Assembly (NCBI GenBank): GCA_034008185.1
Contig: CM067084.1
Coordinates: 64,060,599-64,124,598 of the forward strand
Reading direction: 5' to 3'
DNA length: 64,000 bases
DNA from: Gorsachius magnificus
Lineage: Eukaryota > Chordata > Aves > Pelecaniformes > Ardeidae
The notes beneath the pieces are model-generated. The model had not been told where the DNA came from. It saw only the letters and a list, made by a program, of their open reading frames with translations, and ran no database searches. The position numbers were made by a program, and so were the translations under genes. Positions 1 through 11,562 of this stretch are shown one piece after another (within the stretch, counting starts at the first letter, position 1; every line of letters begins with the position of its first letter).

Positions 1-3000
1 GACAAACACCGAGCTGGCTCTTAGCTACACCTGTGCAATCACCATGCAGGACTGTTTGGGCTAAACAAAACTATGGTCATAATTTAGACACAGTGGATTT
101 GCACAGCTGCTTTTGAGGAATAATTTGGTTTATGGATCATTACTATAGGTGTTGAAGCATAAAGAGAGTTTGCAGCTTAACATTTCCTCTTACAGTTAGC
201 AGTAATGGCAAAGTGTCTATAGGAAAACTTGGGAAATATGTTCTGAATCCATGTCATACAAATAATATGAAATACCAATATGATATTTTTATAGAAAATG
301 TTTTCAGTTGAACTGTATATTAGGTGTTTGTTCCATTTTGGTTCTCTTGATATGCATGCCTTGTAGCTTTTAGAAATAAATGATGGCTTTAATTCATTTT
401 AAGCTTGTAATGGTGAGAGGTATGAAGACATACTTTTGCACTGGTTTAGAATAAAAAGCAAAATCTAACTGAAATACAAGTTACTGTAGGAAAAACATCT
501 CTCAAAAACAAGTTCTTATGCCAGAAATGGAAAATAGATAAAAAGGACAAAGCTAAAAGAAAATACCTCCTTTCTTTTGGAGAATGATGTACCTTAGATC
601 ATCACTTAACTTACATCTCTTCACTACCTTGATTTTTGTTTAACCAAGTGTCTAGCTTCACTGCTCTGGGCTTCCTTCTTATGTGAGAGGGCAGAGGTGT
701 GTTCATCTTCCCCAGATTTTGGCACTTTTTCATCTGAACTTCCCTTTCCACATTTCTCTAACTGTCTGCCTCCAGACTCCAAAGCTTTTAACTAATTTTC
801 AGTACCATCAGCATTTCTGAATGTACCTGACTGTTGGTTACTTAATGAGGAAGCATTCAGTAGATTTGTTCTCATTACTTCTCTTCAAATAAAAACAATG
901 TTTAAAACATTACTTATTTGTAAATGGTAATGCTTACAGTAGAGTTGTTACAGGGATTTGATGGTAGTGCATCGGAGAGTCAGGAAAGTGAAATAAAGTC
1001 CGAGTAATACCCTAGCAGCTTAAATTATGCAAATTATTAATGACAAAGGAAACATTTGTACCTTTTAACAAGTAATGACTCTCTTCAGCTGCTCTTCCCC
1101 TTACATTTACTTTATTGCAACTTGCAGGATATCTTTGCCGTTCAAGGTAATGTCAGTTGGAGCACCACTGAGAGCTGTTGAAGTAACAAAATATTTCCTC
1201 TCCCACTCCTCCACAATATTGAGCCATTGTAAGGATGAACTGTTTCATCCCTCTGCACCATGAAGCAGTCTTTATCAGTGTCTTGCCTGTGAGGAAGTTG
1301 TGGTTGTGCTAGTAATAGCCAAAATGCATTTGCTACCGGGTAAAGGCATGAAGGGTCTTGGCAAAACCAGAAGAGCAGAGGGAGATTATCAGAAAAAGTT
1401 TGTGTGGATAAGAATAAGTTTAGCCACAAGGTGTCCTGTGAGTTCAATATCTAGGACAAACTTAAGCTGTTGGGAATACTAATATGAATGAGACACTATC
1501 ACAGCAACTAGTTGCTTTGGTTTAGAGTATCATGAATTCAGAATGGGGATTGTGCTGACCAATATACCCTTCCTTACTCAAACAATAGAAATATTAAAAA
1601 AAAAAAAAAAGCCATGGAGTCATTTATGACAAGTTTTGAACATTTTTCCATGACTAGACAGGGCAGTTGCAAATTCTGCATGTCAGGAAAGAGGCTGTCA
1701 TTTCTGCATTATGTGCAGAAGATGAACCAAATAGTACTATTAAAAAGTGTTTATCCGACTTTAAGTGTACTTAGAGTTTGGTATTCTCTGCTGTACCTTT
1801 GAGAGATCCTTGTGCTATAGTGTTTACTTTTGCTTTTAATGAATGGCTTGCTCTTCTTGCTTGAGGCGTTCTTAGAAGACAAAGGAAAGTGTGCTAGAAG
1901 GACAAAAAACTACATACCGGAAAAGCTGAAAATAGGAATTTAGCAAAAGAGATGGTAAGAAAAATGACAAAAGTAAGGAAAAAATGCACTGGAAAACAAT
2001 TGCAGGAAAAGAGATGAGGTGGGAGGAAGGGAATGAGGAAGCAGTTTCTTATACACCTTGAGATACAACTGGTATTAAACAAAAGTGTGTCCTATTGAGG
2101 GATACTGGGATAGGGAGGTATACATTGGACTAGTTCCGTTATAGCCCAGATGGGATTCATCTGACATGATGAAAAGCAGGCAGCGACTCTCCAAGTGACT
2201 TCCACCAATACCTGTATCAGCTTGAAAGCTTTGGTTTGTCTGGGAGCTCCACCCACAGGACATGCTGTCAGTCAAGAGGCAGGGTCGCTTTTTCTGCTCA
2301 TGATCTGTTGTCCCTAAACACTCTTCATGTCATCTTAGAGACCTTCCGGCCATTTTATCTTGTGTACCTGTATTCTGGTGGATTCTCTGTCTCTGCCTGA
2401 GCCTTCTGTAACACAGATACGTTCTCAGTGTAAGAGCCACGGTCAGCTAGAATTGCCACTTCTAAATGCCACCTGTTTCTGTGAAAGTTGCAAAAACACA
2501 AGTGAAGGAATAAATTAAATGGACTCATGATCTAATAAAGGAGTGTATGCAAATAGATGCAAATATTTTAAGCGTAAAATATGCATCCTGCTCCTGCACA
2601 GTGGAGGAAATAACTGAAGTTTTGAGAGAACTGACTGCGGTGTAAGCCTCTGTGTAAAATTTGGTCTCTGCCTCCATCTCCAATTCCTGTATTCAGTGAG
2701 CACGTGAAAGCAGTAATTATATGAAAAATTCTAGTACAGAGAGTCATATTTGATATGAATGCTGAAAATACCTTGGCTTCCCATCAATACCAATTTCATA
2801 GGTTTTGCACAAAATACAGTTTTCTCTTTCTTTATTCTGCATTTCAAAGTCATTATCAGTGCTCAGAGAGTTGATATAAATAACCAAACATCTGGACAAG
2901 TTTCAGGTATGTTGAGCTTAGAGAACTGACTCTTTCCAGGTGTTTTTAGACTTAAGGAAATATAGAGAGGCAGATTCGGTAGGTAGCAGTTAATGTAGCT

Positions 3001-4030
3001 GTAAGAGAGGTAGCTAGCATGTGTCATGGAAAGCTTTTACAGTGTATCAGATAAGCGTTTAGGACTCATGCTTTGGGTTGGAGCTGAATATTTGATCTGT
3101 GCAGCATTCAGCTGTAATCTATCCCATCTCAGCCACTCAGTTTGCCATTGTGATTTATTCAGAATCTTTGGCACTTGAAAAAGAAAGTATCTAAAAATAT
3201 ATCAACGCCTGATTGCTTCACTATTTCATAGATATGTGCATTCTTGCCTGGCTGTCCTACTATCCTTACCCCCACAATTCTGCTTGTCCTCTCTTGCAAG
3301 TACCAAAATAAACTGTATCCGAAGTCTTGCTTGCCAAACGAATGCTAGCCTTTTATTGTCTCCTTTTAGCAGAGGCCACTACTCCTATTTGAGATCAGAG
3401 AGAAAACATTGGCACAAGGTTGTGGACTGGGCCGGGAGCCAAATTGGTTTTTCACTAGTTGTAGTTAATACGGTCTGAACAAAGTAGGATTCTCTTATTT
3501 ATTAGCACACACTTAATTAATAGGCTTAGGCCTATTCTGGGTCATAGGGAGAGCAGATATAAAAATTTTCTTTCTCAGGAGCACAGCTGGAGATAGTTAA
3601 TAGTGAGGTTAATGGGCTAGTTTGGACATTATGTCTCCATAACGTTTGGCCTGAACTATAATGTGTGATTGTGTCAAAAGTAAGTGGACCAAAGATTGAC
3701 ATAGGTCTTAGTTTATTGGTAGTTGTTGTCCCTTCAGAATCCTGTTTCCTCTGTCAAGGTCTTTGCTTGCTATTGCTTTGGTGGCTAGGCAGTATTTGGC
3801 CCAGATTTCCCATTGACTATATGAGGTGGAATGTGGAAGTGAAAATGTATGGAATGTATAATTTTTTGGGGTCTATGGAATTATGGAAAGCACGGAATCC
3901 AATTATTTTGTGATGTTCTTTATTATTTTTATTTTGTAATTGTATTACAGGAGTCTTGGGATCTTATAGATCACGGTTTGTTTTTTTTTCTCTTCATTTT
4001 CCATTCTCACACTCTACAGGAGAGATCAGT
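1..4030. other. AT-rich non-coding stretch
   Basis: No recognisable gene or repeat was found here. It holds a 15-nt A run at 1596-1610, which could be the tail of an unrecognised retroposed sequence or simple slippage. Several open frames of 60-100 codons lie on both strands and overlap each other (for example around 1142-1447). None has a domain, a compositional bias or flanking splice signals that set it apart from chance. Confidence 0.5.
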
Positions 4031-4176
4031 TCATAGAATCATAGAATTGTTTAGGTTGGAAAAGACCTTTAAGATCAAGTGCAACCATTAACTTAACACT
4101 GCCATTCCACCACTAAACCATGTCCCTAAGCACCTCATCTACCCGTCTTTTAAATACCTCCAGGGATGGTGACTCA
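4031..4176 (-). mobile_element. CR1 LINE 3' tail fragment
   Basis: The stretch opens with the reverse complement of the CR1 3'-terminal microsatellite (two overlapping copies of agaatcatagaat near 4036-4048). The conserved 'ggttggaaaagacctttaag' block and a diverged 3' UTR/C-terminal segment follow, up to 'cctccagggatggtgactca'. This order shows an element on the minus strand, truncated at its 5' end as is usual for CR1. It is diverged and lacks coding capacity. CR1 is the main non-LTR retrotransposon of birds and reptiles. The 5' boundary at about 4176 is approximate. Confidence 0.88.
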
Positions 4177-6505
4177 GTTCTGTGTTATTGCCTTCATGCA
4201 TGCAGCAGCAGAGGAGCTTGGGATCTAGACTTGCCACTATGAATTTGGAAGGTCTGTAGACAACTGTAAACTGGAAGCAGTTTAAAATATGTGGTTGGGT
4301 TGAAAGTATATTGAATCCATTCACCTCTAAGAATAAACCCAAACACGGAATAAAAGCTGTAGATCTGAACACATACTGTGTTTTATTTCTGGCAGCCTAG
4401 AAGAGACTTAATATGGTATTAAAAGGAGCTTTCTGTCAGAGGTCTGAAAATAAATATAGTGTTGCTCTTTTATATTCTTTTCCACCTATAAAACAAATTT
4501 CTTTAGTGGTACAGTTTATAGTTGTGATCCCCTGTTGTATGTTTATAATTTATGCTGCAGTGACACGATCAGTGGCATGAATGTCATAGATGCTTATGTG
4601 TCTACTGGAGAAATGAACTACAGGTGGAAGGCATGATAACAGGGAATTTTTAACTATAAATATTTTGCCCTGTTAAGAACAGTAATTCACATTTAAATGT
4701 TTGGATTTTATTATAGGAGAAAATATCTTTATTTGTAGTCCAGATATTTTCACCAAATAAAATGTAAACTCAGAAGCTTCCCTGTGCATGGTGAAATGTC
4801 TAGCACTATACAGCACATCATATCAGTATGTCACAAAATGACTAATTGGTGACAGCATAGGCCTGATTATACAAAATTAAAGGTTTTGAATGTCCTAAGA
4901 TATAGACGACAAGGTGGTAGCTCTATTTCATGCAGTCAGTAAGAAAGGGTTTGCTATTTTGATGAAAGGAAAAAATGACCAATTTTACTAATACATTGTC
5001 TTGTTCTCACAATTTTTGGTTACCTTTCCAGCAGAGAGAATTTTTGTGAATATCACTATAGTCATTAGACTTCAGTAAAACAAATCTTTTTCTTATTTTT
5101 GAAGCAATGTTTACTTTTGTTAATAATCCAGAAGAAACATTTAGATTTTATGAGGAAGGTAAGCAGTAGCCATAAAATGTAATGATGGGTCTGATTCTTC
5201 ACAGTGCAGGTTTTTTTTAATCCTTGCCCAAAGTGGGAACAACCAGAACAACACTTTGTCACAGTAACTCGTATGACTATCATCACTGTTCCTACAAACA
5301 CTTCGATACCTATGAGAATAATTTCAGTGAATAAGGATTTTGGCCCTAATATTCGTGGGAATTGGGAGAACGCTGAACCTGGAACTGAAAGACAGGTCAA
5401 GTTTATGTGATTCCATGTAAAGGAAGGAAACCACTGTTCTGAAAATACTTAGCAGTAATTAAAAGTTTTATAGCTCTAGTATATCTGGAAATAAAGTCAA
5501 ATGAAGAAAACCTTGTATGGAGTCACTCAACTACATGCTTTACAGTAAACTGAAAAGCACATCTAGGCATCCCTTCTCCAGTCTCTTAATATCTGCATGG
5601 TACAGTAACTGGGGGTTTCCCTAATTTGTGCCACCTGGCTAGTGTTGCCCAAGGTGCACTTGCTGTCCAGGCGTTGCAGTAATGTACTGTTTTCTGGCTA
5701 TCTTTCCCTGCCATGTAAGGGCTGCGGTGGGAGATGGTGAAGCTAGTCATGCTGGTACTTTGCTAGTTGAGGACTTCTTGGGTTAAATCCCTAACATGGT
5801 TTTTTGGTAAGAAATTCTGCTCTCTGTACACTCTCACAGAAACGTTTCTGGTAATCTGTACCAATTGATTTCCAAATCCTTGAACAGTCTTAATAAATAG
5901 AGGAGAAACAATATGATTCAGATGAAATCATTGAGTCACTGCAGACATGGAGTCTGCAATATTGACAAATATCCCCGTTTGTGTATAGAAAGCAATAATA
6001 TTGATTTTTATTTATTTATGTATTTGGGTTTTTTTGGTTGCGCTCCTAAACAGTTTAAGTACTTAAGAATTTTTTTTTTTTTAATGTGTTTCTAAAGGTA
6101 ACACTTTCTAGACCAAGAAATTACACTGTGTTCTACATCACAAGCATTTATCAATGGAATGTGGTTTAATCAGTGTTGAAGAACCCATGGAAACATTTAC
6201 AAGAATTATGTAATTCTCACTCTTAAAATTAAATATAGTTATTTGACTTAGAATTTTTAATCATATTATAGTGTTTGTTATAATAAAAATATATTGAAAG
6301 ACAACATTCTGCCAAACAAAAGATAAACGTTATGTCATGAAAAGGACTGTCCAAAATGGAGAATGTCTTAAATGCATGCAGTAAGTTAGACTGGAGGAAA
6401 AGTACAGTTTGTTTGTTTGGTTTTTTTTTAATTTTAACTAACTTACCTGATGCAATTTGAAAGGATGATCTTCTGAAAGTCACACTCTATATAGCATTGT
6501 TTATT
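4177..6505. other. AT-rich non-coding stretch
   Basis: No gene or clear repeat was recognised. A stretch at 5204-5410 is open on both strands for about 70-110 codons, but it has no recognisable domain. A 13-nt T run lies at 6070-6082. Confidence 0.45.
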
Positions 6506-6688
6506 TAACTTTAACCCCAGCCAGCAGCTAAGCACCACACAGTCGCTTGCTTGTGCGTGCGCCTCCCCCCCCCCCCCCCCCCAGGGGAATGGGGGAGAGA
6601 ATTGGAAGAGTGAGAAAATCATGGGTTGAGAGGTAAAGACAGTTTAATAGGTAAAGCAGAAGCTGCGCACACAAGCAAAGCAAGACAT
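6506..6688 (-). mobile_element. Avian endogenous-retrovirus LTR fragment (3' part)
   Basis: Reading on the plus strand, 'accccagccagcagctaagc' and the accompanying 'cgcttgcttgtgcgtgcgcc', poly-C, 'ggggaatgggggagagaatt', 'gacagtttaataggtaaagc' and 'gcacacaagcaaagcaa' blocks match, in order, the end of an LTR family I remember from bird genomes. The family's TG...CA boundaries place this copy on the minus strand. The match fades after about 6688, so most of the LTR (its U3-side part) is missing. No internal retroviral sequence is seen next to it, so it is a truncated solo LTR. The family assignment rests on memory and the exact family name is not given. An 18-nt C run (6565-6582) lies inside it. 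Confidence 0.65.
6565..6582. repeat. Poly-C homopolymer (18 nt)
   Basis: An uninterrupted run of 18 C is followed within a few bases by G-rich sequence (gggg...ggggg at 6585-6596). In the parental LTR this position is also C-rich, so the run probably expanded by slippage. The opposite strand is a G-tract able in principle to form a quadruplex. Confidence 0.95.
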
Positions 6689-9600
6689 CTGTCAGATACA
6701 AGCATTGTTGCAACTGAACTCAGAGATTTGGAATTTTATAGTGTGTAGAGATGTCTGTGTACATGCTAAGCACCATAAATTAACAACCTGTGATCACATT
6801 TTCAAAATAACTGAACCACTACTACCATAATGCTTTTTTGCATGAATGTTACTGCTCGTAGTTTCAAAGAACACCCTTTTTTTGAGACAGTTTGTTTCAG
6901 TGCATGCCAAAGTGTGTTGTACCAGCCACTCCTGGCTGTTTTACTGCAGCAGGTGCCCCCTCCCTGCCCAGGCACTGAGATAGGCCAGGGAAAGCCCCTG
7001 CACACAAGCACACAGCTCACGCCAGCGCTCTATATGTGCATGTAGTTTCCCAGTGCAGATGGATGTTGGGAGAATGAAAAGTAGGCTGTGGGATTGCAGT
7101 CCCTGCCTGAGCAGTTAAAAGAAAGGAGAGGAAAAGGATCAAGAAATGTCTTCTTGTGTGTGTGGCTTCATTGGTATGTGAGCAAGCTGACTCTGGGATC
7201 TGCTGTTCTATTACCTTTAGCTGGAGACAAATTAATCCTGTTTATCTTAAAGTAGGAGAAAAATCCTTAAAGAATACTCTTTTGAAGCAGTATAAAATTT
7301 GTATAAAGCAGATTCAGCCATAGAATCATGTTTTGCTTCATTGCATACTGGTAACAGTATGATAGGTGTTTTCTCAGATCACCACTGGTCTCGAGTTTTG
7401 ACAACGTAGCTGGTTTTAACTGGGTGATACCCAGATGTCCTTAATCATTCTGACTATTGACTTATCTTCCACTGCTCACTAAGTGAAGGATATCCTACAT
7501 ATCTAATAATTTGGTCTTTCTAGTCTATGTATCCTTTTTCATGTTGATTTACGGACATTTGAAGTTATTTTGTTGTGTTCCGAGATGCAACATCATAAAA
7601 AGTATCACATGTTGTAATGCTGTCTATAGAGAAAGATAAATCTAGACTGTTTCTCTGGAGTATTGTGTGCTGGCAGCATCCACCTGCGGGTAACTGAAAC
7701 AAGTACACAATAAACATCATTGTTATTTTTAAAAAGATGCGGTAATTGAATACATACACACACGGACTCTTAGGTGCTGTCCTGATTTCTGCACAAGCAG
7801 TCTAACAAATCTAAGACGCCTGAGAAAAAAACCCTATAATAAAACAAAGTAGATAGACCTGCAAGTTGTGAGAGTGTGCAGTATGATTAAGATACAGAGA
7901 ATTTTATGCTACTGTAACTAGGTGTACTTTATATACTTTATATGCTATGTCATTCTTCAGCCTTTGTGTTGGTGATGAGGTGAGCTTTTCCTGTTTTGCT
8001 TTTTGGAATACACCACATTATGCAATCATCTTCCCAGCCTACCATTCAGAATTGGGAAATTGAGAGAACTACCTCTGTGGCTAGGACCCAGCAACCCATT
8101 TCATGTTTGCTTCAAAGCCATTGCTTTCACTCTCTCTCTGTAGGACTGTATATTTGTTTACCTACCTGGGAAACAGGGGAAAGAGGACATCAAATAACAG
8201 GATGGGTTTGGTAAATAGGTGATAGGTTTTCCCCTTTCTGCCTTCCATTACCTGGTGATGAAGATCCTCTTTGCAGGAGGAGATTGAAACCTCCAACTCT
8301 TTCAAGCAATGGCTCCCTGCTTCTGCCTCTACTTGCCACTTGGAAGGTGCATGGGAACCCCTCAGCTAAATAAGCGCTTTCTCACCTTTGCTGTGTAATC
8401 TTTTACCTCAGAGAGATGTTGTTTTGAGGTTATGCACATCTTTCTAGGTTTGTTGATTGTCAGTCAAAGGAGAGGAGAGAATGTGATGCCTCCAGTGGAA
8501 CTGGTGGGTCCCTAATGCATGTTTTATAAAACTGAATTCCAATAGCCTGGAGGAAAAATAGTACATTGAGGTTAAGGTGAGGAGGGAACAGACATGACTG
8601 AGGGTATACAGTGACATAGCTCTTTACATGGCACACCTGCTGTCAAGTTTCCCCCCAGTACTTTAAATCTTAATTAAACATATGACCTAACAGGACTTAA
8701 AATTACACAGATTCATCCTTGAATACCTTGCTTAATTACTTAGCTTGCAGGGTTGTACAGCATTTAGACATTATTTAGACTTGTAAAAATCTTTGCTTCA
8801 TTTGCACTATTTGTTTGCATTCAGCTAATTTTCTAATACTAAAATAGAATAAAATTATTCTGTATTTCAGTGTAGACTTATAAAGATCACTTCTTATTTC
8901 TAAAGTCTTTGAGTCATTCCAGACTTCCTAAGAATCAGTAGCTTTTTTCCTTCCTGAAGATATGGGGGGTGTTCAGCTAAAAAGTTATGTTGTATTAAAA
9001 AGAAAAACAACTCTACTCGTAATTTAACTGTATGTTTTACTTTACCAGGGTTCAAAAAAGACTGCCTATACTTAGAAATGCAAAACCAAGAACATTTTGA
9101 CCTGTTCAGAATGGAATGTAAAGCTATCTGAAAGGTGTCAGTAAATTTCTAACATCTTATTAAGCAGTGTTTTTATCAACAGTCACTTTAATCAACAGCA
9201 CTTTAAATTACTACTAGACTGACAGTCTGTTAGGACATTTTCAATTAAAGAATTTAGAAGAATGGAGGGGGTTTTTGTGTGTGTGTTTTTGCTTTCAAGA
9301 ACCCAAAACATTAATGGTGTGTTTCACATATGCTGCATCACAAAGAGTACATACAGAAATGCTGTCAGTAAGTTTCCTCACTGAAAACAAACAAGAAAAA
9401 GTTGCTGGCTTTATCAAACCACTCTTTTGTAAGTGGCAACTTAAAATGCTGGTCGTGTAGATGGTATATGGTCCATTTTGCAGGTGTAGTGTTAGAAGAA
9501 ATGTGTATTCAATAGCAAACGTACAATTAAATAGATAAACTGATACTGGTTTCTTGTTGCAGTAACACTAAAATGATGGTTTGTGTTCCAAGAAGAGAGT

Positions 9601-11325
9601 GTATTGATTAAATGCACCTTGCACTGAAGCTATTAATTTGGATCTTCTTGACCCATCAGTGCCTGTTTCATTATGATTAGAAGGCTTGATCTTACAACAG
9701 CTGCAACACAGTGTAGTGCTTGCAACTGAGAATCATCCTGTTATACTTAAGAAATATGCTTGGTCCTAAGTGTTTGAACAGTTGACTTTAGTCCTTCAGA
9801 TTCTGAAACCTCTTACAGAGACAGGAAGAAAGAAAGCTTTTCTCTCTTCCTGCATAGTCTGTAATTTCGTAAACTGAAAATATAGGCTGTGGCTTTAGAG
9901 GATACACAACTACATTGACAATACACCTTGTAATACTAATGTAATCTTTTAATGCTAATATAATGTGAAAGAATGAGAAACAAAAGTAGATATCAAAAGA
10001 GAGACTATTTTCCTGCTCAGAATACTGGAAGGTATTTCCAATTCAAACCATCAAAACTGCAACTTTTTCTTCTTAAGAGTCAGTTAATTATTTGCTTTCT
10101 GGGAAACAAAACTTCTTCAAGGAATGCTGAGATTTCATGTAACATCATGATTTGAGAAACTTGTATTTTAAGAAAAAAACCCCAACATCGCTGACAAGGT
10201 TGTGGATTTTTGGGCTGAGGATAAAATAAATAGGCATATACACAGTCAAGTTTCTAGGTTTGTGTTTGTCTCTGAACGCTAGGCAGACAGTGACTAACCA
10301 GGCTGATTACATACAACTGTATGAAATCTATACAGCCTGCTCGGGGCAGAAGGCTGATGCAAAATCCAGCTCAAAATTTCTATTATGTTGGATTTCATTT
10401 GTACTTTTCAGATAAAAGGAACAAAAAACCTGGAATGACAAAGACATAGTTTGGAAGAGAAGTTGAGAAGTCTTATTATTTATCCTGATGGCCCAAGGCA
10501 GGATCAAATATTTACATGGTAGTTCAGACAGCTTTTGTCTAATGGACTTAAAATCCACCAGTACTGGGTGCTTCATAACATCACTAGGTAATCTACTTCT
10601 GAATTTATCTTTCCTGGTAAAAACTGTTTCCTAGTTCTAAAGTAAATCTTCTTACTTTTAAAGCCTGGTACACAAAATGGATGAACTACATAGCCAAGAT
10701 TTTACAGTACTGAGTAGGACAAAACCATTATTTGATACATCGTACAGACTTTTGTCTTGTTTATACTTTCAAGTATGAACTGCTGCCCCTTTTGCAGCAG
10801 CCTTCTGCCTGTCTTCAGCCTGTGATTTAACATGTTACGCAGTGTCAGGCTTCCCAGATACACAGGTATTACCTAAATAGTTTTTCTCCATTCTGTTACT
10901 ATGAGATAGATTATTTCTCTGGAACTGTACTTGATGTCTCCTACTTTACAAATGATGACTAGTCTTTGAGTGTTGCATTTTATCTTCTAACTTCTAAACC
11001 TGTTGGAAGCTTACTGATGGCAGTGCTTGAAATTGGAAAAACAAAAGTAGGGTACAGATTTCATCTTAGCTCTAGAAGTTTCTGCCTCACACAAAGGAGA
11101 GATTCCAGCTTGCCCCTGTTGATCATTCTTTCCATCCTACAAGAGCTCTGTAGGAGTTATTGCTTCCATGGAGATGAGATCAGCAGCTCCCAGTTCCTCT
11201 TGGGTCTGAGGAGCAATCACTGTGGAGCAAGTTATATCCTTGCAGTGCAGCAAATCTTTTACCTTTGTATAAAGTAGCTCTCAAGAATTTGGGATGGGGT
11301 GGGAGCCATTGTCTTACAGGAAATC
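6689..11325. other. Non-coding stretch between repeats
   Basis: No gene was recognised. The 6840-7260 part is GC-richer than its surroundings and open on both strands (about 70 codons at 6802-7045), but shows no domain or known repeat. A frame of 103 codons at 10966-11277 has no recognisable motif and no splice signals around it. Confidence 0.4.
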
Positions 11326-11562
11326 ATTGAATCATAGAATTATAGAATGTTTGGGGTTGGAAGGGACCCCTAGAAGTCATGTAGTCCAACCCCCCTGCAG
11401 TGAGCAGGGACACCGCTAACTAGATAAGGTTGCTCAGAGCCCCATCCAACCTGGTCTTGAATGTTCCCAGGGATGGGGCCTCCACTACCTCTCTGGGCAA
11501 CCCGTTCCAGTGTTACACTACCCTCATTGTAAAGAATTTCTTCCTTATATCTAGCCTATATA
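11326..11562 (-). mobile_element. CR1 LINE 3' fragment
   Basis: The plus strand starts with 'gaatcatagaattatagaat', the inverted CR1 terminal repeat. It continues through 'ggggttggaagggacccct', 'agtccaacccccctgcag', 'ggttgctcagagccccatcc', 'gggcaacccgttccagtgtt' and 'aaagaatttcttccttatat'. These are the reverse complements of the CR1 3' UTR and the last part of the ORF2 C-terminus. The element lies on the minus strand and is 5'-truncated near 11562. No intact reading frame remains. Confidence is high that this is CR1; the subfamily was not determined. Confidence 0.95.

Noticed and set aside
1142..1447. Minus-strand frame of 101 codons
   Set aside because: It overlaps two plus-strand frames and has no recognisable domain, splice context or repeat match; the length is within chance for 64 kb.
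5065..5410. Overlapping open frames on both strands (111 and 68 codons)
   Set aside because: Both strands being open at once points to low stop density; neither peptide is recognised.
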